From Chryseobacterium cheonjiense (GTDB lineage Bacteria; Bacteroidota; Bacteroidia; Flavobacteriales; Weeksellaceae), in assembly GCF_012927265.1 (NCBI RefSeq), contig NZ_JABBGF010000001.1, forward strand, positions 680,502-744,501: a stretch of 64,000 nt of DNA, read 5' to 3'. The notes under the pieces were generated by a model. That model did not search any database. It saw nothing but the letters and a program-made list of their open reading frames with translations, and had not been told where the DNA came from. Below are positions 9,503 through 18,774 of the stretch, one piece after another. Every line of letters begins with the position of its first letter. Position 1 is the first letter of the stretch. The position numbers were made by a program, and so were the translations under genes.

Positions 9503-11875
9503 ATGAAGAGATACTTACTATTGTTTTCCTTATTCGCGGTCTCGTCGTCGAGTCTCTTTTATTCACAGAACATTACAACCAGAAAGCCTCAAAAAGAAAA
9601 GGCATCCAGTTTAACAATGAAAGCAGGTGCTTTTATTGATGTAAATGCTGCCGGTTATGCGCCGACGGATTATACTCCGTTGCAGCTGGTAAAAGATGTA
9701 TTGATTTCTTCAGGAACAAACTCTTGTGTAACGCCAAGTGTATCCAACGTTCAGGTAAGCCCGAACTTACCGGCAAGTAATGTTCAAAGATCCTGGGGTT
9801 ACTTTCATAAAGGGACCACCAATTTTCCTTTTAAAGATGGTATCGTGCTTACAACAGGCTACGCAAACAAAGCAGGTAACAGTTATAATAGTAGTACTTT
9901 AGGAGATGATTTACCTACCGGAAGTGATCCGGATCTTGTAGCGGCTACTAATCCATCCGGAACACTTAACGATGCTGTTATTTTAGAGTTTGATTTTATT
10001 CCGACCTCTTCTCAGGTGAAATTTAATTATTTATTTGCATCAGAAGAATACACCGGGTCATTTCCTTGCAGTTTCTCCGATGCTTTTGCTTTACTGTTAA
10101 GACCGACAAGTGGAGGTCCTTATGTAAATATGGCAGTATTGCCTGCTCCGGGAACGGGGCCGGTAAGTGTAACGAATATTCACCCACAGAACAGTTTTAG
10201 CGGATTTGATATGGGATGCGGAGCTCCGAATGTTTCTTTCTTCGGAGGATATAATACCGCTAATATTGAAACTAACTTTAATGGCAGAACAGTGCCTTTA
10301 CAGGCTACAGCAACAGTAGTTCCCGGGCAGTCTTACCATTTTAAAATGGTGTTGGCTGATGCTATTGACAGCAGCTATGATTCTGCTGTATTTTTAGAAG
10401 GAGGTTCATTTAATATCGGGGTTGAATTATTAGATCCTAATGGAGGAACTTTACCGGAAGAAATTAATGTATGTGACAATGTGCCTCAGGTTATTACAGC
10501 TTCTGTAAGTGATCCGAATATGAATTACCAGTGGTTCTTCAACGGAGTTGCAATTCCGGGAGCAACAACGCCTACGATTACTGCTACACAGCCGGGGAAC
10601 TATGAAATTCAGGTATCATTCCCTGGAAATCCTTGTCCCGGAAAAGCAAATATTAAAATTAACGGAGGAACAACTCCTTCTGCAGTTGATGCATCATTAC
10701 TGCTTTGTTCCACACCGGATGTGACATGGTTTGATCTGACGGATGCTATGCCGTCTATCAGTACGACTCCGGGTGCGGTATTCCGTTTTTACGTGAATCA
10801 GGCTGATGCGATGGCTCAGAATAACAATTATATTCAGGATATTTTACATTATAATGGAAATGACGGACAGATTCTCTACGTTGTTGTTTCTAATGGAGGA
10901 TTCTGCAGCAAAATGGCAAAATTAACCCTATTGAAAGAAACACGGCCTACGGTAACTTTGGTAGCATCAAAGCTTAAAGTATGCCCAGGCTCAACAGTAG
11001 ATCTTACCGCTACCGGAGGGGTTACTTACGACTGGGCTAATTTCCAGGGAACCGGCGGTACACAGACGGCAACGGTTTATCATACGACAACATTCTCTGT
11101 ATATGCTTTAGGCACAAAAGGATGTCAGTCTTCATTACCTGCCACGGTTACGGTAGAAGTGGTACCTGAGATCACGTCCCCACTGACAGATGTGGAAATG
11201 TGTCAGGGAGACAGAATTACTCTTGATGCGGGAGCGGGACCTAATTACAGCTATCTGTGGAGTACAGGTGAAATTACACAAACCATCAATGTAGATAACT
11301 GGGGTATTTATTCGGTGAAAATCAACAACGGATATTGTGAGAGAACATTCACGGCAGAGGTAATGGGAGCAGCATCTCCATTTGTTTCGAATGTTGATTA
11401 CAGCAACAGTACATTGACAATTACCGCAGAAGTGCCGATGATCAATAATATTCCTCAGACTGCAGAATATTCTGTTGACGGAGGTATTTCATGGCAGCAG
11501 TCTAATGTATTTACGGGAATTCTGGACAATACAACCTATAATATCCAGGTGAGAACAGTAGGAACTCATTGTGTAGGAGCGCTGGAATTCTTTACATTCC
11601 AGGTGAGAAATATTATCACTCCGAATGATGACGGTATTAATGATACGCTTGATCTTACTTCCCTTGGAGGCTTCAACAACTTTACAGGATCTATTTACGA
11701 TCGTTATGGTGCGGAAATGTTCAGATTCTCAAAAGAAAACCCGATCTGGAACGGTACCGTTGGAGGAAAGAAATTGCCTACCGCAACGTACTGGTACAAG
11801 TTTAACTTCCAGTATCCGAAATCAAAAACCAATATGAGCCAGTCTGGCTGGATTATGCTCAAAAACAGAGAATAA
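9503..11875 (+). CDS. Choice-of-anchor L protein with T9SS type B sorting domain (copy 3)
   Basis: A 790-residue paralogue closest in length and layout to copy 1. Signal peptide 1-22 ends with SLFYSQN. The choice-of-anchor L domain shows WGYFHKGTTNFPFKDGIVLT, FNYLFASEEYTGSFPCS and YHFKMVLADAIDS. Ig-like modules with YQWFFNG and YDWANF cores follow. The end (ITPNDDGIND, YDRYGAEMF, LPTATYWYKFNF, GWIMLKNRE) is the T9SS type B signal. The three proteins are conserved at both ends and vary in the middle, the pattern expected of a locally duplicated surface family. A bidirectional terminator follows. Function at the surface is not known. Confidence 0.9.
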   Translation: MKRYLLLFSLFAVSSSSLFYSQNITTRKPQKEKASSLTMKAGAFIDVNAAGYAPTDYTPLQLVKDVLISSGTNSCVTPSVSNVQVSPNLPASNVQRSWGYFHKGTTNFPFKDGIVLTTGYANKAGNSYNSSTLGDDLPTGSDPDLVAATNPSGTLNDAVILEFDFIPTSSQVKFNYLFASEEYTGSFPCSFSDAFALLLRPTSGGPYVNMAVLPAPGTGPVSVTNIHPQNSFSGFDMGCGAPNVSFFGGYNTANIETNFNGRTVPLQATATVVPGQSYHFKMVLADAIDSSYDSAVFLEGGSFNIGVELLDPNGGTLPEEINVCDNVPQVITASVSDPNMNYQWFFNGVAIPGATTPTITATQPGNYEIQVSFPGNPCPGKANIKINGGTTPSAVDASLLLCSTPDVTWFDLTDAMPSISTTPGAVFRFYVNQADAMAQNNNYIQDILHYNGNDGQILYVVVSNGGFCSKMAKLTLLKETRPTVTLVASKLKVCPGSTVDLTATGGVTYDWANFQGTGGTQTATVYHTTTFSVYALGTKGCQSSLPATVTVEVVPEITSPLTDVEMCQGDRITLDAGAGPNYSYLWSTGEITQTINVDNWGIYSVKINNGYCERTFTAEVMGAASPFVSNVDYSNSTLTITAEVPMINNIPQTAEYSVDGGISWQQSNVFTGILDNTTYNIQVRTVGTHCVGALEFFTFQVRNIITPNDDGINDTLDLTSLGGFNNFTGSIYDRYGAEMFRFSKENPIWNGTVGGKKLPTATYWYKFNFQYPKSKTNMSQSGWIMLKNRE

Positions 11876-11896
11876 TAAAGTTAGTATTTAATAAAT

Positions 11897-11930
11897 AAAA
11901 CCCCGAAAAGTTAATTTTCGGGGCTTTTAA
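11897..11930. terminator. Terminator between converging surface-protein and nucleotidyltransferase genes
   Basis: Stem CCCCGAAAA (11901-11909) with TTTTCGGGG (11915-11923), A tract before and T tract after, so it can stop transcription from both sides. Confidence 0.85.
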
Positions 11931-11955
11931 TTTTAAGTGTTCAGAGATAAAATGA

Positions 11956-13053
11956 TTATATTTTTATATAAAGTTCTTCCCTGATTTCTGTAAGTATCTT
12001 TGTTGTTTTTTTGATATCTGGAAATTCCGGAAGCTTTGAGCCTGAATAATAAAATTCTATAGATTTTATAAGTTCCTCCGCTTTTTTCATAACCTCATCG
12101 TATGAACGGTTTCCGGCTTTAATATCCAGCAGTTCCTCACGGTTTTCTACACGGATATTCAGAGAGCCTGTTTTGAAAATCTGCTCGCATGACTGCAGGA
12201 GACGGATGGTATGCATCATATTTTTGCTGTCATAATTCTGTCCGTGGTTTTGGTTGACATTGTAGCGGTCTTCATTGCGTTCGGAAACCCACTTCCAATA
12301 CTCGCGGTAGTCTTTGCAGTAGGCAGAATACGCATCCAGGTTACAGAACATGTAGGCAATAGGTTTTTCCTCTTTCGGAACCGAAGAAACCGAAACCTCA
12401 TTGGCCTCTTCATGCTGAATAATTCCTTTATAGTGTAAATCTCCCGATTCATCAGAGAAAAGCGCAAACATTCCTTTGGTGTTATCTATATTTACCAGCC
12501 CGCATTTTTCCTGTTGTAAAACACCCCGTCCTTCGGACACCCCTCCAGAGGAGGGGAATTCCCGCAACCACTTTTTCAATGGAACGGAACCCTGATCCCG
12601 CAAAATATAGCAGAAATCGAGAATGGATTTCTTTTCTTTATCCATCGGGTTCAGAATTTTTTTGTTGAGTCCTTTTGCTTTTTTAATCTGTGAAATCGCA
12701 TATCCCGCAAATGTGTCTTTACACAATTTGGATAGGAAATCTTCAGGTTTCAACAAACCCATTAACGGATGTTTAGACTGTATGCAATCTTCCGGAGTAG
12801 CCAGTACTTCCAGTATATTCGGATTGTTCTTCTGCAGAAGCTCAACAAACCTTCCGATTTCGTAATACGTAATATCATTGGTTTCATTGGAGACCTGCGG
12901 AATATAGTTTAGCCCGAAAAAATCTTCCCTCGGAACAAAATATACACCACGGATATCAGTATCCGAGTTTTCCGTAGCCAGTCCGAAAGCCCGGCTTCCG
13001 GAGATCGCTTCGAAAAGGATGAGGTTTCGGGATGTTAATGTTCTTATGGTCAT
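11956..13053 (-). CDS. RlaP-type nucleotidyltransferase (PF10127), RNA-repair island
   Basis: A 365-residue polymerase-beta-superfamily nucleotidyltransferase of the predicted RNA-ligase-associated type. The active-site pair is GSRAFG (19-24) and DTDIRG (31-36), with Asp31 and Asp33 as likely metal ligands. The helical C-terminus (YNVNQNHGQNYDSKNMMHTIRLL) fits the family. It starts three bases after the stop of a second member of the same family, so the two are translated together and may form a heterodimer. Known relatives sit beside RtcB or other RNA ligases and are thought to extend or prime damaged RNA ends; the substrate is not established. Residues about 166-179 are encoded by a GC-rich hairpin repeat that reads through in frame, an unusual insertion just before QEKCGLVNIDN. 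Confidence 0.85.
   Translation of the reverse strand: MTIRTLTSRNLILFEAISGSRAFGLATENSDTDIRGVYFVPREDFFGLNYIPQVSNETNDITYYEIGRFVELLQKNNPNILEVLATPEDCIQSKHPLMGLLKPEDFLSKLCKDTFAGYAISQIKKAKGLNKKILNPMDKEKKSILDFCYILRDQGSVPLKKWLREFPSSGGVSEGRGVLQQEKCGLVNIDNTKGMFALFSDESGDLHYKGIIQHEEANEVSVSSVPKEEKPIAYMFCNLDAYSAYCKDYREYWKWVSERNEDRYNVNQNHGQNYDSKNMMHTIRLLQSCEQIFKTGSLNIRVENREELLDIKAGNRSYDEVMKKAEELIKSIEFYYSGSKLPEFPDIKKTTKILTEIREELYIKI
12521..12560. repeat. Hairpin repeat inserted in frame inside a coding sequence
   Basis: Two adjacent hairpins: GTCC-TTC-GGAC (12528-12538) and CCCCTCC-AGA-GGAGGGG (12540-12556), followed by AATT. Base composition and structure differ sharply from the surrounding gene. From memory, similar CCCCTCC...GGAGGGG elements are frequent between genes of flavobacteria; here the element lies inside a nucleotidyltransferase gene without breaking the frame. 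Confidence 0.75.
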
Positions 13054-13056
13054 AAC

Positions 13057-13864
<808 letters not shown>

Positions 13865-13893
13865 GGATTATTTTTTTATATTTTATACTTTTT

Positions 13894-14058
13894 GTAACGC
13901 AAAGTTTTTTTCTAAAATCTTTTACTTATAAGGAGCAAAGCATGACGGCAAAGCCTTTGATGAAGCTTACTTATAGACATTTGCCTAATCAGATTAGCTT
14001 GCTGATCCATTCTCTGCTCTCTTTAATGGATACAGTAGAACATAAGACTTTGCGTTAC
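13894..14058. repeat. Dispersed intergenic repeat bounded by a 12-bp inverted repeat
   Basis: GTAACGCAAAGT (13894-13905) is the exact inverse of ACTTTGCGTTAC (14047-14058). Inside, CGCAAAGTTT is followed 17 bases later by CTTATAAGGAGCAAAG (13925-13940). The same two blocks recur at 58289-58331 in the other orientation. No open reading frame. It separates the nucleotidyltransferase promoter from the end of the TerD-like gene and may be a non-autonomous element or structured RNA. Confidence 0.65.
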
Positions 14059-14099
14059 ATTCTTGTGATACAATATTATGCAGATTTAGCCTGAATTTA

Positions 14100-15851
14100 C
14101 TATGCGAAAATTCTTGTAAAACTATCTTTCTCCAGACTTTCCAAAGAAAAATCAAAGTCAGCTTCTTCTTTATCAGAAACGATTTTGGCCCCCAATTCCG
14201 ACATCAAAAGATTAAAAGACATAGGTTCGTACCATTGCTGATACAATGCGTTCGTCGCCATCAGGGAGATTTCTGTATTTCCTGAAACATGAGCGTGTCC
14301 CGCTCCGAAATTCAGCAATACGAAACACTGTTTTCCATCTTTTGGCAACAACATTCCTAAAACGGTCTGCTTTTGTACGGAATTACATTTTGCTTCCGCA
14401 AAAAGATGGTTCGGATTCATCATATAATCGTAAGAAACAGCATCGCCTTTTCCGATAACAATTTTATATCCGCAGTCGCTGTTTCCGTTGAAAACGTTGT
14501 TCATTACCAGAGTCGGAGCCATTAAGCCTCTGTTTGCGTAAAGATATTCTACAGCACCTTTTGGCGCGGAAGTCATATCTCCGGAATACATCAGCTGACA
14601 TGAATTTTGGTTATAAGCTGCATTCCATCCGATTTTTCCGGCAATATTTAATCCCGAAAGGTCAAGATCATAAGCTCCCCAAGCGTTTTCCCAGTAAATT
14701 CCTATAGCTAATCTTTCACCAAAGAATCTTGTTCCCGTCGGAATATTTCCTACAAACATCTTTTCAGAAGTCGGTAACGCAAATTCTATGTCTTCAGGGA
14801 AATAGAATTTCTTTCCTTCAAAACGATACTTTGATTTTAAATAGCTTAAGATAAAATCGTAGTTCAGTTCATTCACGGAAGTTCCGATAGATTTTTTCGT
14901 CCATGATTTTCCGTTTCGGATTCTGTACACAAAAGTATCTTGACCGTACATTCTTGAATAACAAGCCGATAAAGCTTTAAACAATGCAAACGGAGTGGCA
15001 TTTTCCAACCATTGCAGATCGCTATTTTCCAGTAATATATTGGTTGCGTTATTCAATGGATTAGAAATTAATGGTTTGTGATAAATTTTCGACAATTTTG
15101 AAATTTTATTAATCACCTTTGGTGCTCTGTTTTTATAAGCTAAAAATAAAGGTTTGAAACGGTTAAAAATTTCCGCCATTTTTTCCAGTCCGAAACTTTC
15201 AAAAAGATAAGTCGGATTGAATTTACTTTGCTTAATATCATTAATTAAATCATCGTTTTTAATTAATAATGTTTCTCTAGTGGTTTTGTAGATCACATAA
15301 CGCAAAAATTCAACATTATTTTCGGGATAAACATCGTAACGGTCGGCAATTTTTATGATGGCTTCTTTGTTTCTGATATTTTCTTTTCCTGTGAAATCAT
15401 ATTCCAGTTCGTTGTGCAGAATGGATAGTAAATCATCAATCGTTTCTTCTTTCAATGCAATTCCTGATCTCAGAATAGCAAGACATTTTTCCTGAAGTTC
15501 TTCTTCGGAATATGCTTTAATTACTTTGAAATTCAGCTTCAGATCCGGGATATTCAATACTTCATCCGGAATATAGACTTCGCCCTGAAATTTACTTCCG
15601 TACGTTGAAAAATAATGAAATATCTGTTCCATAAACAGTTCGAATCTTGTACTTTCTTTAATCTTCTGCCACGACTTATGGAAGGTTTTGTTGAGATCAT
15701 TTCCATTCAGCTTTTCTTTAGCGTAGTAAGAAATAATTTCTTTTTTTGCCCACATTGCATGAGGTTCGATGATGAAACCATCCTGTGAAATAAATAATCC
15801 GGCATCCGACTCTTTTGCCAGTACAGCGTTGAATAATTTTAATGTTTTCAT
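14100..15851 (-). CDS. Large RNA-repair-island protein with TerD-like C-terminus
   Basis: A 583-residue protein. I start it at the ATG at 15851 (MKTLKLFNAVLAKES); a longer frame to 15890 adds 13 residues that look untranslated. The N-terminal 300 residues are mostly helical, with a basic stretch NRFKPLFLAYKNRAPKVINKISKL (split over about 230-255). The C-terminus (about 375-560) has AYDLDLSG, GWN, MYSGDMTSAPKGAVEYL and a final helical tail, resembling TerD-superfamily domains and, from memory, the MXAN_6230/SCO0854 family found near RNA-repair genes. No membrane segment. It lies downstream of rtcB and the tRNA-like RNA on the same strand, so a scaffold or RNA-binding role is plausible. Family match is moderate and function inferred. 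Confidence 0.65.
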   Translation of the reverse strand: MKTLKLFNAVLAKESDAGLFISQDGFIIEPHAMWAKKEIISYYAKEKLNGNDLNKTFHKSWQKIKESTRFELFMEQIFHYFSTYGSKFQGEVYIPDEVLNIPDLKLNFKVIKAYSEEELQEKCLAILRSGIALKEETIDDLLSILHNELEYDFTGKENIRNKEAIIKIADRYDVYPENNVEFLRYVIYKTTRETLLIKNDDLINDIKQSKFNPTYLFESFGLEKMAEIFNRFKPLFLAYKNRAPKVINKISKLSKIYHKPLISNPLNNATNILLENSDLQWLENATPFALFKALSACYSRMYGQDTFVYRIRNGKSWTKKSIGTSVNELNYDFILSYLKSKYRFEGKKFYFPEDIEFALPTSEKMFVGNIPTGTRFFGERLAIGIYWENAWGAYDLDLSGLNIAGKIGWNAAYNQNSCQLMYSGDMTSAPKGAVEYLYANRGLMAPTLVMNNVFNGNSDCGYKIVIGKGDAVSYDYMMNPNHLFAEAKCNSVQKQTVLGMLLPKDGKQCFVLLNFGAGHAHVSGNTEISLMATNALYQQWYEPMSFNLLMSELGAKIVSDKEEADFDFSLESLEKDSFTRIFA

Positions 15852-15900
15852 TGTTTTTAGTTTAAAAAATAAGTTAGGAGTAAGATACATTAAAAGTGAG

Positions 15901-15985
15901 GTATTATAGGAACTCCTTTTACCTATAGTTTCTAAAAAAGCGGGGAGTAATTTTCCAAAAATATAGGAACTCCCTTTGCCTTAAA
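15901..15985 (-). repeat. Two degenerate copies of the tRNA-like insert in the leader of the TerD-like gene
   Basis: On the minus strand, 15980-15959 and 15923-15901 each carry GGyAAA-n-rr-AGUUCCU-r-UA, matching the 3' half of the enlarged anticodon arm of the tRNA-like RNA (16079-16058). Between them, 15952-15934 carries AUUACUCCCCGCUUUUUU, matching AUUACUUUUCGCUUUUU at 16096-16080. The copy at 15952-15901 is thus nearly complete and the one at 15980-15959 is a half copy. Confidence 0.7.
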
Positions 15986-16017
15986 GTTCTTTAAATTTTA
16001 CCTAAATTGTGTTTTGA

Positions 16018-16126
16018 GGAACAGGCAGGACTCGAACCTGCGACCCACAACTTTGACGTTTACAGGAACTTTATTTGCCAAAAAGCGAAAAGTAATCTGT
16101 TGCTCTACCATCTGAGCTACTGTTCC
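16018..16126 (-). ncRNA. tRNA-like RNA with enlarged anticodon arm
   Basis: A 109-base RNA on the minus strand. The acceptor stem GGAACAG/CUGUUCC, U8, D arm GCUC-AGAUGGUA-GAGC with G18G19, five-base variable region GGGUC, and T arm GCAGG-UUCGAGU-CCUGC are all perfect. The part that should be a 17-base anticodon arm is 54 bases (27-80 of the RNA). ACAG can pair with UUGU or with an internal CUGU; no ordinary seven-base anticodon loop forms. Inside, ACUUU and AAAGU can form a stem. CCA is not encoded. It sits between rtcB and the TerD-like gene on the same strand. A 2016 comparative survey by Burroughs and Aravind, as I recall, noted a tRNA-like RNA in RNA-repair loci. An intron-bearing or decayed tRNA is the alternative. 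Confidence 0.8.
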
Positions 16127-16469
16127 TACCTTATGATTAATATTTTCATTAAACCTACAGGCTTTTACACCTGCAAGGTTCTTCGGGTATTAGTTTTCTT
16201 TTTGTTAACGTATTGCTCTTAATCTGTTTTTACGAATAATTTTGAATTCTTAATCTTAATAATCCGACTTAGGAAAATGTAGCGTTAAGAATATTAAAAT
16301 TTAATCCGTTAAAAAATTTCCACTGTCTGAAGTGCGACTGCACTTTTGAACCTAAGAACTTATCTTGAATTCGCGCAAGTTTTGGGAATTTTAGGATTAA
16401 GTTTTAATTTTTAGCGGAAGTTTCCAGGTTTTGAATTTTTGTTTCTTTTGTTTCAAGACAAAAGAAATT
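16127..16469. other. Gap between tRNA-like RNA and rtcB: palindromes, no gene
   Basis: 343 bases without a credible gene. It holds an imperfect palindrome at 16151-16180 (AAACCTACAGG...CCTGCAAGGTT), a hairpin AAGTGC-GACT-GCACTT (16330-16345), and a ten-base stem TTTCTTTTGT/ACAAAAGAAA (16442-16467) just after the rtcB stop. The last lacks a T run on the rtcB side, so it is not a clear terminator. From memory, the 16270-16467 stretch resembles an intergenic repeat common in Chryseobacterium; I cannot confirm that here. Confidence 0.6.
16151..16180. repeat. Imperfect palindrome, relative of the one at 18708-18740
   Basis: AAACCTACAGG, a TTTTACA-like centre, then CCTGCAAGGTT. It aligns with the 33-base palindrome at 18708-18740 apart from a few substitutions and short gaps. 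Confidence 0.5.
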
Positions 16470-17864
<1,395 letters not shown>

Positions 17865-17873
17865 TTATTGATG

Positions 17874-17909
17874 CAAAGTAAGAGTACAAGTGTGCAATCT
17901 TTTTGCGCA
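17874..17909 (-). promoter_or_regulatory. Promoter and dyad operator of rtcB
   Basis: Read on the minus strand: dyad TGCGCAA-AAAGA-TTGCACA (17909-17891), nine bases, then TTACTTTG (17881-17874) followed by CATCAA. Each half-site is TGCGCAA with one change. It matches the nucleotidyltransferase promoter at 13829-13864. The dyad covers the region just upstream of the -7 box, where a repressor or adjacent activator would act. Confidence 0.7.
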
Positions 17910-17950
17910 GTTGGGATTATTTTGATTATTTTTGAGAAAATTTAGATAAA

Positions 17951-18283
17951 ATGTTGTTTGAACAGTTAGAAAACGCGCCCGAAGAAATTCAGTTTAAGAA
18001 TGTCATAGCCTTTATTGACGAGCATTATGATTTCACCCCTACAAGATTCACCAATGGAAATACAGTAAATGAAGCCAATCAAAACAACGGTTCGTGCAAA
18101 GTGTTTGGTTTTGCGCAACTGCTTGATTTAAGTAAACAGGAGACCCTGAATCTTTTCGGTGAATTTTACAGGGAAGATGTATTAAAAAATCCGGACGGAA
18201 GTGATCATCAGAATATCAGAAACTTTATGGAGTTTGGATGGGACGGAGTTTCTTTTGAAGGAAAAGCTCTGCAAAGAAAATAG
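17951..18283 (+). CDS. HopJ-family protein
   Basis: A 110-residue protein of the HopJ family (PF08888), shown by the continuous block YDFTPTRFTNG...NEANQNNGSCKVFGFAQL (about 27-58) and YREDVLKNPDGSDHQNIRNFM (about 78-98). The family is named after a Pseudomonas type III effector, but it is widespread in bacteria without type III secretion and has no proven role here. It is divergent from rtcB across a 98-base region; TATTTTTG near 17927 may be its -7 box. No signal peptide. Confidence 0.85.
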   Translation: MLFEQLENAPEEIQFKNVIAFIDEHYDFTPTRFTNGNTVNEANQNNGSCKVFGFAQLLDLSKQETLNLFGEFYREDVLKNPDGSDHQNIRNFMEFGWDGVSFEGKALQRK

Positions 18284-18331
18284 AAATTTATATATAGGAT
18301 TTATAACTCTTTCGAAAAAAGCCAATTGTAA

Positions 18332-18664
18332 ATGAGGTACAGACAAGAGAAAATATTGTGCAACAGAAACTTCAAACTTATTACAGAGATGAATGAGTTT
18401 AGAATGTCGTTATGGATTAACGGTTTCGGATTGGAAAATGCAGCGACAGGTGAGGAAATTCTTCCACTACTTTCCCATTTTAATCTTGATACTATTGAAG
18501 AAGTGAATGAAGAGATTTTAAAAATAAAGTTTAGGATTTATCCTGATGGCTCAAAAGATTATTCAGTCGAAGTTAATCCATTTTATAAAAGATTTGAATA
18601 TAAAGGAAGGATTTATTCAACCGATCATTTTTATAAAACCATTACTGGGGAAGATTTCAGGTAA
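18332..18664 (+). CDS. Hypothetical protein
   Basis: A 110-residue acidic protein I do not recognise. Composition and codon use look like real coding sequence (FKLITEMNEFRMSLWINGFGLE, then a predicted strand-rich C-terminus with KFRIYPDGSKDYSVEVNP). A second ATG at residue 19 (MNEFRMSLW) is a possible start. It follows the HopJ gene by 48 bases in the same direction. No signal peptide, membrane segment or cysteine motif is evident. Confidence 0.6.
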   Translation: MRYRQEKILCNRNFKLITEMNEFRMSLWINGFGLENAATGEEILPLLSHFNLDTIEEVNEEILKIKFRIYPDGSKDYSVEVNPFYKRFEYKGRIYSTDHFYKTITGEDFR

Positions 18665-18707
18665 ATACGGTTAGGAAACTCCATCTTATTTTAATTTTAT
18701 GGTGGAG

Positions 18708-18740
18708 AAACCTTATAGGTTTTTAAAACCTATAAGGTTT
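18708..18740. repeat. Perfect 33-bp palindrome before the WYL regulator gene
   Basis: AAACCTTATAGGTTTT (18708-18723), one central T, then its exact inverse AAAACCTATAAGGTTT (18725-18740). It lies 34 bases before the WYL start codon. It could be a dispersed palindromic repeat, a factor-independent terminator for the gene before, or an operator. Confidence 0.7.
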
Positions 18741-18774
18741 GACCTGAAATATAGCACTTATTAATTTAAAAACA

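Noticed and set aside
16018..16126. Group I or II intron in a tRNA
   Set aside because: The insert is only about 37 bases, far too short for a self-splicing intron, and has no core motifs.
16007..16222. 71-codon plus-strand frame across the tRNA-like RNA
   Set aside because: It lies antisense over a clear tRNA-like structure and reads as translated tRNA and repeat DNA.
17951..18283. Type III secretion effector
   Set aside because: The HopJ name is historical; no type III secretion genes are present and the family is widespread.
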